A DNA stretch of 64,000 nt. Origin: Shinella zoogloeoides (lineage in GTDB: Bacteria; Pseudomonadota; Alphaproteobacteria; Rhizobiales; Rhizobiaceae). A program made the position numbers and the translations under genes. Under the pieces are notes generated by a model, which had not been told where the DNA came from, made no database searches, and was given only the letters and a program-made list of their open reading frames with translations. Positions 56,319 to 64,000 of the stretch are shown in pieces; the first letter of the stretch is position 1; each line of letters starts with the position of its first letter. The stretch spans positions 248,001 to 312,000 of the forward strand of contig NZ_CP131131.1 of NCBI RefSeq assembly GCF_033705735.1, written 5' to 3'.

Positions 56319-57326
56319 ATGAGCATGATTGAAAACCGACCGGACTTGACCATCAGGCTGTGCGGCCCGCGCGGCTTCTGTGCGGGCGTCGACCGCGCCA
56401 TCCAGATCGTCGTGCTGGCGTTGAAGGCCTATGGCGCGCCGGTCTATGTGCGCCACGAGATCGTGCACAACCGTTATGTCGTGGAGGGGCTGGAAGCCAA
56501 GGGCGCGATCTTCGTTGAGGAACTCGACGAGATTCCGGAAGAGCACCGCCAGCAGCCCGTCGTCTTTTCCGCCCATGGCGTGCCGAAGTCGGTTCCGGCC
56601 GATGCCGAGGCGCGCAACCTCTTCTATCTCGACGCGACCTGCCCGCTCGTCTCCAAGGTCCACAAGCAGGCGATGCGCCACCAGCGCCTCGGCCGTCATG
56701 TCGTGCTGATCGGCCATGCCGGCCACCCGGAGGTCATCGGTACGATGGGGCAATTGCCCGAAGGCTCCGTCTCGCTGGTCGAGACGGTCGAGGACGCCGA
56801 CAGATACGTGCCGCCGGATCCCGACAATCTCGGTTTCGTCACCCAGACAACGCTCTCGGTGGACGACACGGCCGGCGTCATCAAGCGCCTGCACGAGCGC
56901 TTCCCGAACCTCACGGCCCCCGCCGCCGATTCCATCTGCTATGCCACCACCAACCGGCAGGAGGCCGTCAAGCAGGCGGCGCCCGGCTGCGACCTCTTCC
57001 TCATCGTCGGCGCGCCGAACTCCTCCAACTCCAAGCGCCTCGTCGAAGTGGCGCTGAGAGCAGGGGCGGCAAAATCCGTGCTCGTCCAGCGCGCCTCCGA
57101 GATCGACTGGGAGACCATCGGCGACATCCGCACCGTCGGCCTCTCGGCCGGCGCTTCCGCCCCGGAGGTCATCGTCAACGAGATCATCGAGGCTTTCCGC
57201 GCGCGTTACAACGCGGTCGTGGAGCTTGCCGATACGGTCGAGGAGAACGAGCACTTCCTCGTCAACCGTGAACTGCGCAGCATCGAGCTGACCTCGGCCG
57301 ACATGGCTTTCGTCAATGGCGAGTGA
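56319..57326 (+). CDS. ispH: 4-hydroxy-3-methylbut-2-enyl diphosphate reductase
   Basis: A 335-residue 4Fe-4S enzyme, the last step of the MEP pathway, making IPP and DMAPP. The three conserved cluster cysteines are in GFCAGVDRA (Cys21), [12 protein letters not shown] and [11 protein letters not shown]; the active-site residues HEIVHNRYV and [10 protein letters not shown] are present. It follows surf1 by 88 bases and may share its promoter or have its own. Together with dxs and ispE it gives three of the MEP steps in this window. Confidence 0.97.
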   Translation: MSMIENRPDLTIRLCGPRGFCAGVDRAIQIVVLALKAYGAPVYVRHEIVHNRYVVEGLEAKGAIFVEELDEIPEEHRQQPVVFSAHGVPKSVPADAEARNLFYLDATCPLVSKVHKQAMRHQRLGRHVVLIGHAGHPEVIGTMGQLPEGSVSLVETVEDADRYVPPDPDNLGFVTQTTLSVDDTAGVIKRLHERFPNLTAPAADSICYATTNRQEAVKQAAPGCDLFLIVGAPNSSNSKRLVEVALRAGAAKSVLVQRASEIDWETIGDIRTVGLSAGASAPEVIVNEIIEAFRARYNAVVELADTVEENEHFLVNRELRSIELTSADMAFVNGE

Positions 57327-57345
57327 GACTGTGAACCACTCTTGC

Positions 57346-57511
57346 GCCCCTCATCCCCCTGCCGGGCCCTTCTCCCCGCAAGCGGGGAGAAGGGGAAATC
57401 CGGGCCGTCTTCCGTTCCCTTCTTCCCACTTTGCGGTTGGAGGGGAACCTGTGAGCCCATCGCTCCTCGCCCCGCTTGCGGGGAGAGGATGCCGGCAGGC
57501 AGGTGAGGGGC
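57346..57511. repeat. Interspersed palindromic repeat, family A
   Basis: Left arm GCCCCTCATCCCCCTGCCGG; right arm GCCGGCAGGCAGGTGAGGGGC; both with CCCCGC-GCGGGG cores. It sits between the co-oriented ispH and thrB. Confidence 0.88.
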
Positions 57512-57569
57512 AGCGCGCCGCACCGACCACCTATCCGATCGACCCCACCTATCAAGCCTGAGACCCGCC

Positions 57570-58535
57570 GTGGCCGTCTATACCGATATCACCGAAGACG
57601 ATCTCTCCCGTTTCCTCGCCGCCTATGACGCAGGCACGCTGCTCTCCTACAAGGGCATCGCCGAGGGCGTGGAGAATTCCAACTTTCTGCTGCACACCAC
57701 GAAGGGCGCCCTCATCCTGACGCTCTACGAGAAGCGCGTCGATCCGGGCGACCTGCCGTTCTTCCTCGGCCTGATGCACCATCTGGCGGAAAGAGGCCTG
57801 TCCTGCCCGCTGCCCCTGCCGCGCAGCGACGGCGCGTTGCTCGGTGAGCTCTCCGGCCGCCCCGCCGCCGTCATCTCCTTCCTCGAAGGCATGTGGCTGC
57901 GCAAGCCGGCGGCGAAGCATTGCCGGGAGGTGGGCCGCGCGCTGGCGCAGATGCACCTTGCCGGCGAGGGCTTCGAGCTCACCCGGCGGAACGCGCTTTC
58001 CGTCGATGGCTGGCGACCGCTCTGGGACAAGTCCGCCGACCGCGCGGACGAGGTGGAGACGGGGCTGCGGGACGAGATCCCCGGTGAGCTCGATCTCCTG
58101 GAAGCACGCTGGCCGAAGGACCTGCCGACGGGCGTCATCCATGCCGACCTCTTCCAGGACAACGTCTTCTTCATCGGCGACGAGCTTTCCGGCCTGATCG
58201 ACTTCTACTTCGCCTGCAACGACATTCTCGCCTATGACGTCGCCACCTGCCTCAATGCCTGGTGCTTCGAGAAGGATGGTTCGTTCAACCTCACCAAGGG
58301 CATGGCGCTGCTGGAGGGCTACGAGAGCGTGCGCCCGCTGTCCGACGCCGAGGTGGCCGCGTTGCCGCTGCTGGCCCAGGGCTCCGCGATCCGCTTCTTC
58401 CTGACGCGGCTCTACGACTGGCTGATGACGCCGCCCGGCGCGCTGGTCGTCAAGAAGGACCCGCTCGAATACCTGCGCCGGCTGCGCTTCCACCGCCAGG
58501 TGCTTGACGCCCGCGAATACGGGCTTTCCCGATGA
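57570..58535 (+). CDS. thrB: Homoserine kinase
   Basis: A 321-residue kinase of the alphaproteobacterial APH-like (ThrB type II) fold, making O-phosphohomoserine for threonine. The catalytic [11 protein letters not shown] and [13 protein letters not shown] segments are intact. It starts at a GTG (57570, [11 protein letters not shown]). The ATGA overlap with rnhA indicates a thrB-rnhA unit, an arrangement common in rhizobia. thrC and hom are not in the window. Confidence 0.93.
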   Translation: MAVYTDITEDDLSRFLAAYDAGTLLSYKGIAEGVENSNFLLHTTKGALILTLYEKRVDPGDLPFFLGLMHHLAERGLSCPLPLPRSDGALLGELSGRPAAVISFLEGMWLRKPAAKHCREVGRALAQMHLAGEGFELTRRNALSVDGWRPLWDKSADRADEVETGLRDEIPGELDLLEARWPKDLPTGVIHADLFQDNVFFIGDELSGLIDFYFACNDILAYDVATCLNAWCFEKDGSFNLTKGMALLEGYESVRPLSDAEVAALPLLAQGSAIRFFLTRLYDWLMTPPGALVVKKDPLEYLRRLRFHRQVLDAREYGLSR

Positions 58536-58972
58536 AGCATGTCGATATCTTCACGGACGGCGCCTGCTCGGGCAATCCCGGCCCCGGCGGCTGGGGCGCG
58601 GTGCTGCGCTATGGCGAGGTCGAGAAGGAAATGTCCGGCGGCGAGGCGGCGACGACCAACAACCGCATGGAGCTGATGGCGGCGATGAGCGCGCTCACCG
58701 CGCTGAAGAGCCCGTGCGAGGTCGATCTCTACACGGACTCGAAATACGTCATGGACGGCATTTCGAAATGGATCTTCGGCTGGAAGAAGAACGGCTGGAA
58801 GACCGCCGACAAGAAGCCCGTGAAGAACGGCGACCTCTGGCAGGCGCTCGACGAGGCACGCCTTCGCCACAAGGTCGAATGGCACTGGGTCAAGGGTCAT
58901 GCCGGCCACCCGGAGAACGAACGCGCCGATGAGCTGGCGCGCAAGGGCATGGCGCCGTTCAAGAGGGGCTGA
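58532..58972 (+). CDS. rnhA: Ribonuclease HI
   Basis: A 146-residue RNase H type 1 that cuts RNA in RNA:DNA hybrids. The metal-binding acids Asp9 ([16 protein letters not shown]), Glu47 (NNRMELMAA), Asp69 (YTDSKYV) and the late Asp in NERADELA are present; [10 protein letters not shown] is the conserved histidine loop. Its ATG overlaps the thrB stop by 4 bases. A family A repeat follows. Confidence 0.96.
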   Translation: MKHVDIFTDGACSGNPGPGGWGAVLRYGEVEKEMSGGEAATTNNRMELMAAMSALTALKSPCEVDLYTDSKYVMDGISKWIFGWKKNGWKTADKKPVKNGDLWQALDEARLRHKVEWHWVKGHAGHPENERADELARKGMAPFKRG

Positions 58973-58985
58973 GCGGGTTGCTGCT

Positions 58986-59148
58986 GCCCCTCACCTGCCT
59001 GCCGGCATCCTCTCCCCGCAAGCGGGGCGAGGAGCGATGGGCTTGCCGTTTTCCCTCCCTCGAAACGTATCGGCAAGGGCGGGGAGCGCTCTACCTTCTC
59101 CTTCTCCCCGCTTGCGGGGAGAAGGTCCCGGCAGGGGGGATGAGGGGC
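58986..59148. repeat. Interspersed palindromic repeat, family A
   Basis: Left arm GCCCCTCACCTGCCTGCCGG; right arm GGCAGGGGGGATGAGGGGC. It lies between the convergent rnhA and peroxiredoxin genes, where its hairpins could stop both transcripts. Confidence 0.9.
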
Positions 59149-59171
59149 GATCCCTCATCCAAAACGCCTCA

Positions 59172-59657
59172 TCAAAGCTGCTCGATCATCGCTGCCGCAC
59201 CGGAAACCGTCGCCTGGCCGGGGCTTTCCTCGACATTGAGCGCCTTCACCACGCCGTCCTCGACGAGCATGGAATAGCGCTTGGAGCGCACGCCCAGCGT
59301 GCCGGCGGAAAGGTCGATGTCCATGCCGAGCGCCTTGGTGAAGGCGGCGTCCCAGTCGGCGAGGAAGCGCAGCTTGCCCACGCCGCCCGTCGAGGTCGCC
59401 CAGGCGCCCATGACGTGGTGGTCGTTGACGGCGACGACGGCGATGTCGTCCACGCCCTTGGAAAGGATCGCGTCGCGGTTTTCCAGGTAGCCCGGCAGGT
59501 GGTTCAGCGAGCAGGTGGGCGTGAAGGCGCCGGGTACGGCGAAGAGCACGACGCGCCTGCCCTTGAACAGCTCGTCCGTCGAGATGTCGGCGGGGCCGTC
59601 CGGCGTGCGTTCCTTCAGCTTGAGGTCGGGCAGCTTGTCTCCAACGGCAATGGTCAC
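59172..59657 (-). CDS. Prx5-type atypical peroxiredoxin
   Basis: A 161-residue peroxiredoxin that reduces peroxides. The peroxidatic cysteine is in PGAFTPTCS (Cys49), and no second cysteine is visible, so it is a 1-Cys form likely reduced by glutaredoxin or glutathione. GMDIDLSAGTLGVRSKRYSMLVEDG and VEESPG are typical of the Prx5 group. The start is GTG 59657 with GGAGAG upstream; an upstream in-frame ATG lies too far from the conserved region. Confidence 0.9.
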   Translation of the reverse strand: MTIAVGDKLPDLKLKERTPDGPADISTDELFKGRRVVLFAVPGAFTPTCSLNHLPGYLENRDAILSKGVDDIAVVAVNDHHVMGAWATSTGGVGKLRFLADWDAAFTKALGMDIDLSAGTLGVRSKRYSMLVEDGVVKALNVEESPGQATVSGAAAMIEQL

Positions 59658-59711
59658 GGCGTCTCTCCTGTCTGGTGGCAAAATGGCTTGCGGCGGAACT
59701 ATAGGGGAGCG

Positions 59712-60500
59712 CTAGTCGATGGCAAGCGGGCTTTCCATCGTCTTCTCGCCGGCGCGCACCGTCAGGCGGATAGGGTCCTTCGCAAGATCGAAGACCTTGG
59801 GTTTGTGCAGCACCGGCACCTCGGCGACATAGGCATCGCCCTCAAGCCGCGCGGCGCTCGCCGCGCCGAATTCGAAGCTCGATGAGCCCGAGAGAAAGAC
59901 GTCGGGAAGGGGGCCGTCCGCCGGCGCCTCGAAGCGCACCGTCACGCTCTTGCCGTCCGCCGCCCACGCGCCGGAGAGCGGCTTGAAACCGTTGCCCGCG
60001 CCATGCGGCAGCGTCGCCTCGGCGTCGGCGACGGCGGCTTCCTCGAGCGGGTTGGCGAAGCTCTCGTCGCTCGCATCCACCGTCAGTTCCGCCTGCACGG
60101 GAATGCAGATCTCCTTGCACATGCCGATGAAGACGGTGGCGGTGATCGGCCCCGCCGCCTTGTCGAGCGTCAGGGGCAGGCGCACCGGCCTGTCGTAGCC
60201 GATGTAATGGGTCTCGGCATCGCCGAGCCGCTTCGGCGCGGGAAAGCCGACCGATGTCAGCGTCGCCCCGGTGACTGCCACCGAAGGGGGAATGCCGCTG
60301 CCGCCGGGATCGCGCCAATAGGTCTTCCAGCCGTCGTGCAGGCGGATATCGAGCACGGCGCGCATCGTGCCGTCGGCGGAAGCCGGAAGGGCGACGAGGC
60401 GCACATCTCCGCCCGGCGTCTCGACCCAGGAAGAGGAGGCGGCGGCGGCGGAAGAGGCGGCGAAAAGCAGCGGGATGACGGCGATCAGCAGGCGTTTCAT
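59712..60500 (-). CDS. DsbD N-terminal-like (disulfide reductase domain) exported protein
   Basis: A 262-residue exported protein with a signal peptide (LLIAVIPLLFAASSAAAA) and an immunoglobulin-like DsbD-alpha domain: TYWRDPGGSGIPPSV, the paired cysteines MCKEICIPVQAELTV, then a second beta domain. It lacks the membrane and thioredoxin parts of DsbD, so it would have to receive electrons from another protein, or has another role. It lies 54 bases upstream of the peroxiredoxin gene on the same strand, a possible redox pair. Confidence 0.8.
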   Translation of the reverse strand: MKRLLIAVIPLLFAASSAAAASSSWVETPGGDVRLVALPASADGTMRAVLDIRLHDGWKTYWRDPGGSGIPPSVAVTGATLTSVGFPAPKRLGDAETHYIGYDRPVRLPLTLDKAAGPITATVFIGMCKEICIPVQAELTVDASDESFANPLEEAAVADAEATLPHGAGNGFKPLSGAWAADGKSVTVRFEAPADGPLPDVFLSGSSSFEFGAASAARLEGDAYVAEVPVLHKPKVFDLAKDPIRLTVRAGEKTMESPLAID

Positions 60501-60672
60501 GGCCTCATATCTAGCGCCGGCTCTTGCCGCTTGCCAGCAACAAAACCTCGCGCGGCCATCATAAAAGCTTGATCGCGCGCCGGCCCGGCATGCCTTTCAT
60601 GTAAGACCGGATGGGTGGGCCGGCGAAAAGAACGCTTTTCATTTGGCCGCGAATTGATAGGCTGTCTGCACT

Positions 60673-61278
60673 ATGGCTATGTCGGTTCTGAAAAAGACAC
60701 GAGAACGCGGCTTCCTTGACGGTCAGTTCCTGATCGCCATGCCGGGGATGGCCGACGACAATTTCGCCCGCACCGTGGTCTATATCTGCGCCCATTCGGA
60801 AGACGGCGCCATGGGCTTCGTCATCAACCGGCCGCAGCCGCTCAGCTTCTCCGACGTGCTCCTGCATCTTGATCTCCTCGGCGAGGAGGAAGTGATCCGC
60901 CTGCCGGGCGCGACGCTCGATTTTCCCATCCGCTGCGGCGGACCGGTGGAAAGCGGGCGCGGCTTCGTGCTGCATTCGGACGATTACATGTCCGAATCCA
61001 GCATTCCGGTCAGCGATGAGATCTGCCTGACCGCGACGCTCGACATCGTGCGCGCCATTTCCCGTGGCCGTGGTCCGCAGCGCGGCATGATGATGCTCGG
61101 CTATGCCGGCTGGGGCGCAGGGCAGATCGAGAACGAGATCGGTGCCAATGGCTGGCTGAGCTGCCCGGCGCAGGAAGAGCTGATCTTCGACACCAATCTC
61201 GACAGCAAGTACGAGCGCGCGCTCGGCCTGATGGGCATTACGCCCGCCATGCTCTCCACGGAAGCGGGCCACGCCTGA
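60673..61278 (+). CDS. YqgE/AlgH family protein
   Basis: A 201-residue protein with the AlgH motifs [50 protein letters not shown] and [18 protein letters not shown]. The fold is known, the biochemical function is not. It is divergent from the DsbD-like gene with a 172-base gap. It is followed by csbD on the same strand. Confidence 0.92.
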   Translation: MAMSVLKKTRERGFLDGQFLIAMPGMADDNFARTVVYICAHSEDGAMGFVINRPQPLSFSDVLLHLDLLGEEEVIRLPGATLDFPIRCGGPVESGRGFVLHSDDYMSESSIPVSDEICLTATLDIVRAISRGRGPQRGMMMLGYAGWGAGQIENEIGANGWLSCPAQEELIFDTNLDSKYERALGLMGITPAMLSTEAGHA

Positions 61279-61384
61279 GGGTCTGCCTTCCGATTTTTTC
61301 GCCCTGATGGAACCTGCTGCGTTGCACGCCGTTCTCCCGGCGCGCTGATAGTGGCGCTTGCAACCGGACACAGGGAGCATGACG

Positions 61385-61576
61385 ATGGGCAGCACGAGCG
61401 ACAAGATCAAGGGCACCGCCAACGAACTGGCCGGCAAGGCCAAGCAGGCCGCGGGCAAGGCGACCGACAGCCCGAAGATGCGCGCCGAGGGCGCCGCACA
61501 GGAAGCCAAGGGCAAGACCCAGAAGGCCGTCGGCAAAGCCAAGGACGCGGTCAAGAGCGCCGTCGACCGGCTCTGA
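61385..61576 (+). CDS. CsbD family stress-response protein
   Basis: A 63-residue, strongly lysine- and alanine-rich protein: [20 protein letters not shown] and onward, with repeated GKAK units typical of CsbD. It is probably unfolded or helical and induced by stress in other bacteria. GGGAG lies 7 bases before ATG 61385; an ATG two codons earlier is too close to that site. Confidence 0.88.
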   Translation: MGSTSDKIKGTANELAGKAKQAAGKATDSPKMRAEGAAQEAKGKTQKAVGKAKDAVKSAVDRL

Positions 61577-61684
61577 TCCTGTCCGGATGGCCAAGGCCGT
61601 CCAGTCCTTTTCGAACAGGGATACCCGCACCGGCAAATGCCGGCGCGGGTATCCTGCCGAATGCACCGAACGATCCGGGACGCC

Positions 61685-62749
61685 ATGAAACTCTTCACCT
61701 GCGGGACCTGCGGCCAGACGATCCATTTCGACAACCGCCTCTGCATGCGCTGCGGCGCGCCTCTCGGCTTCCTTGCCGCGGACGTGACGCTGCATGCCCT
61801 GGTGCCGGAAGGCGAGGGCGTCTGGAGGATCGCGTCGGGCGGCCTCTATCGCTACTGCGCGAATGCCGTTCACGATGTCTGCAACTGGATCGTTCCCGCC
61901 GACAGTCCGCATGCCTTCTGCGAGGCCTGCCGGCACAATCGCATCGTGCCCACCACCGATCCCGTCGGGCTGGAGCGCTGGCGGCGTATCGGCGCGGCGC
62001 AGCGGCACCTTTTCTATTCGATCCTGCGCTGGAAGCTGCCGCATCCGACCCGCGAGGAGGACCCCGCCGGCGGACTCGTCTTCGATTTCCTTGCCGACGA
62101 GCTGGATGCGAACGGCAATGTCGTCGCGGCCGCCATGACCGGCCACGAGGATGGTTTGATCAGCCTGCGCGCCGCCGAGGCGGACGATGTGGTGCGCGAG
62201 AGCGTGCGCGTTGCCATGGGCGAGCCCTATCGCTCGCTGCTCGGCCATTTCCGCCATGAGGTCGGGCATTTCTACTGGACGCAGCTCGTCTGCGACGAGG
62301 CGATGCTGGAAGAGGCGCGCAATCTCTTCGGCGACGAGCGCGAAGATTACGCCGCCGCCCTCCAGCGCAACTACGACGAGGGGCCGCCTGCGGACTGGCA
62401 GGAGCGGTTCATCAGCACCTATGCAAGCTGCCACCCGGCCGAGGATTTCGCCGAATGCTGGGCGCATTTCTTCCATATCGTCGATACGCTGGAAACCGCC
62501 CGCGCCTTCGGCCTCAACACCGATCCGAAGGGGCATGAGGAGCTGGAAGCGGAAGTCACCTTCGATCCCTATCGGGCGCCGAATGCCGGCCGGCTCGTCG
62601 AATCCTGGGTTCCGCTCAGCGTCGCGATGAACGCCATCCAGCGCTCCATGGGCCAGCCCGACAGCTACCCCTTCGTGCTCTCGCCGCCGGTGGTGGAGAA
62701 GCTGGATTTCATCAATCGGCTGGTCAGGGCAGTAGGCAATAGCCAATAG
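61685..62749 (+). CDS. Zinc-ribbon and HExxH putative metallopeptidase
   Basis: A 354-residue protein with a zinc ribbon (Cys6, Cys9, Cys20, Cys23) and the zinc-metallopeptidase motif HEVGH (191-195), followed by a conserved ECWAHFFHI helix that could supply the third zinc ligand. This is the layout of the putative zinc-binding peptidase family of bacteria (PF15887-like). No signal peptide is seen. The end of the gene runs into a perfect inverted repeat that supplies the last codons (about GNSQ and stop). Confidence 0.8.
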   Translation: MKLFTCGTCGQTIHFDNRLCMRCGAPLGFLAADVTLHALVPEGEGVWRIASGGLYRYCANAVHDVCNWIVPADSPHAFCEACRHNRIVPTTDPVGLERWRRIGAAQRHLFYSILRWKLPHPTREEDPAGGLVFDFLADELDANGNVVAAAMTGHEDGLISLRAAEADDVVRESVRVAMGEPYRSLLGHFRHEVGHFYWTQLVCDEAMLEEARNLFGDEREDYAAALQRNYDEGPPADWQERFISTYASCHPAEDFAECWAHFFHIVDTLETARAFGLNTDPKGHEELEAEVTFDPYRAPNAGRLVESWVPLSVAMNAIQRSMGQPDSYPFVLSPPVVEKLDFINRLVRAVGNSQ

Positions 62750-62792
62750 GCAGTAGGGAGTTTCTACTGCCTATTGGCTATTGCCTACTGCC
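62728..62792. repeat. Perfect 29-bp inverted repeat at the 3' end of the metallopeptidase gene
   Basis: Arms 62728-62756 and 62764-62792 are exact reverse complements, 29 bases each, with a 7-base loop (GGAGTTT). Each arm is built of short repeated words (GGCAATAGCC, AATAGGCAGTAG). The repeat supplies the metallopeptidase stop codon and ends 2 bases before the stop of the convergent GGDEF/EAL gene, so it can fold in both mRNAs. Confidence 0.92.
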
Positions 62793-62794
62793 TC

Positions 62795-64000
62795 TTACGC
62801 CCGCTTCATCAACGGAAAGCGTTCCTTCAGGAGGCGCAGCACCGAATCGTAGCCGATCGGCGGGCCGAAGATGTAGCTCTGGCCGAACTCGCAGCCCATG
62901 TTGCCGAGCTCGATGGCGTCCTCCTCCGACTCGATTCCTTCCGCGACAACCTGCATTTCCAGTTCCCGCGCCATCGAGATGACGGAGCGCAGCAGCACGG
63001 TGCGCTTGTCGGAACCGTCGCGCACCAGCGCCTTGTCGATCTTGATCGTGTCGAAGGGGAAGCGGGTGAGATAGGAGAGCGAGGAATGGCCCGTGCCGAA
63101 ATCGTCGAGCGCAAGGCCGAGGCCGACATCGCGCAGCTTGTTGAGGATCAGGCGGGCCTGTTCCGGATTCTCCATCACGACGGATTCGGTAAGCTCCAGC
63201 TTGATCTTCTGCGGTTCGCAGCGGGTGCGGGCGAGCGCCGCGCGCACGTCGTTGTAAAGCTCGTTGTTGAGAAGCTGCGCGCTCGACAGGTTGACCGAGA
63301 CGAAGACCGGAAGCTCGCCGGTCTGGAGCTGCCAGTCCATCAGGTCGCTCGCCGCCTTGTCGAAGGCGAAGAGGCCGAGCTGGTTGATGAGGTCGGACGC
63401 CTCCGCGATGGGGATGAACTCGGCCGGCGAGATATTGCCGCGCTTGGGATGGTCCCAGCGCATCAGCGCCTCGAAGCCGGCGATCTCCGCATCCTTGAGC
63501 CGGACGATCGGCTGGTAGACGAGGGAAAGCTCCTTGCGCTCGATGGCGCGGCGCAGGTCCGTCTCGATCTGAAGGCGGTCGGCGCCGAAGGTGCGGAAGG
63601 CGGGGCGGAAGGGCTCGACGCGGTTGCCGCCGGCCTTCTTGGCCCGGTACATGGCAAGCTCGGCATCGTTGAGCAGGCCGGCCGCATCCTCCTGCTGGTC
63701 GACCCAGGAGACGAGGCCGATGGAGGCCGTCAGGATGATCTCGCGGCCGCCGAAATTGATCGGCACCATGATCGCCTTGCTGACCGCATCGGCGAAATCC
63801 GCCACCTTGGTGGGATCCCGCTCCGACATGAGGATCAGGCCGAACTGGTCGCCGGCAAGCCGGGCCAGCGTATCCTGCGGCTTGAGGAGCCGGCGCAGGC
63901 GCCGGGTTAGCGCGATGAGGATATTGTCGCCGGCGGCGATGCCGAGCGCGTCGTTGACCTGCTTGTAGCGGTCGATGTCGATGGTCAGCACCGTCGGGCG
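62795..64000 (-). CDS. GGDEF (degenerate) - EAL protein, 5' end outside the window
   Basis: The last 401 residues of a c-di-GMP phosphodiesterase-type protein. The GGDEF domain site reads RLAGDQFGLIL, so the signature is AGDQF instead of GGDEF, and synthase activity is unlikely. The EAL domain is intact: GFEALMRWDHP, NLSSAQLL, ELTESVVME, LDDFGTGHSSLSYL and VAEGIES. It therefore is expected to hydrolyse c-di-GMP, possibly with the degenerate domain binding GTP as a regulator. The N-terminus lies beyond the right edge. Confidence 0.9.
   Translation of the reverse strand, partial: RPTVLTIDIDRYKQVNDALGIAAGDNILIALTRRLRRLLKPQDTLARLAGDQFGLILMSERDPTKVADFADAVSKAIMVPINFGGREIILTASIGLVSWVDQQEDAAGLLNDAELAMYRAKKAGGNRVEPFRPAFRTFGADRLQIETDLRRAIERKELSLVYQPIVRLKDAEIAGFEALMRWDHPKRGNISPAEFIPIAEASDLINQLGLFAFDKAASDLMDWQLQTGELPVFVSVNLSSAQLLNNELYNDVRAALARTRCEPQKIKLELTESVVMENPEQARLILNKLRDVGLGLALDDFGTGHSSLSYLTRFPFDTIKIDKALVRDGSDKRTVLLRSVISMARELEMQVVAEGIESEEDAIELGNMGCEFGQSYIFGPPIGYDSVLRLLKERFPLMKRA

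Overview
This is a high-GC chromosomal segment from an alphaproteobacterium of the order Hyphomicrobiales, most probably family Rhizobiaceae (Rhizobium, Agrobacterium, Ensifer or Shinella type). That placement is inferred from the gene content and order: an IalB and a BA14K protein, the bioMNY transporter, the ctaC-ctaD-ctaB-coxF-ctaG-ctaE order, the pairing of tldD with ialB, and many copies of the rhizobial palindromic repeat with core CTTCTCCCCGC-GCGGGGAGAAG. Almost all of the window is ordinary core genome. No tRNA, rRNA, CRISPR array or prophage was seen.

Layout. 0-9.5 kb: moaB, ispE, a TPR protein, a polyprenyl diphosphate synthase, a DUF2007 protein, a tRNA1(Val)-type methyltransferase, an S49 peptidase, an NAD-dependent epimerase and glyQ. 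9.6-14.3 kb: envelope genes (lemA, a DUF2207 protein, a GH25 muramidase, a BA14K protein). 14.4-19.5 kb: acyl-CoA dehydrogenase, enoyl-CoA hydratase and a chemoreceptor. 19.5-23.5 kb: an RNA methyltransferase, tlyA and dxs. 23.7-26.7 kb: a small ArsR-SRPBCC-DUF1801 operon with a repeated palindromic operator, and a pirin. 26.7-31 kb: xseB, a deacetylase-family protein, an MDR oxidoreductase and bioMNY. 31-33.6 kb: a YcaQ-type DNA glycosylase and an IS110 element inserted inside a palindromic repeat. 33.6-40.8 kb: a membrane protein, ribB with a degenerate RibA domain, aroC, and a CHASE-PAS-PAS-GGDEF-EAL protein. 40.8-49 kb: histidine phosphatase, fabI, a DnaJ-family protein, a lipoprotein, pdxH, a polysaccharide deacetylase, a LysR regulator with a divergent micro-ORF, tldD and ialB. 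49.4-56.2 kb: the aa3-type cytochrome oxidase operon with its assembly factors. 56.3-64 kb: ispH, thrB, rnhA, a peroxiredoxin, a DsbD-N-like protein, an AlgH protein, a CsbD protein, a zinc-ribbon metallopeptidase and a GGDEF/EAL protein cut by the window edge.

Functional themes. Isoprenoid synthesis is represented by dxs, ispE, ispH and a long-chain polyprenyl synthase; its products feed quinones and the heme O/A made by CtaB for the cytochrome oxidase. The oxidase operon carries a perfect FNR/FixK-type box 20 bp before ctaC, suggesting oxygen-dependent repression. Cofactor genes cover riboflavin, pyridoxal phosphate, biotin uptake and molybdenum cofactor.

The most interesting items are non-coding: (1) the IS110 element, whose upstream non-coding region has the position and structural hints of a bridge RNA and which split a host palindromic repeat; (2) three copies of a 16-bp operator around the arsR promoter; (3) a perfect 29-bp inverted repeat over the 3' end of the metallopeptidase gene; (4) a 42-codon ORF with a strong Shine-Dalgarno divergent from lysR; and (5) three families of interspersed palindromic repeats.
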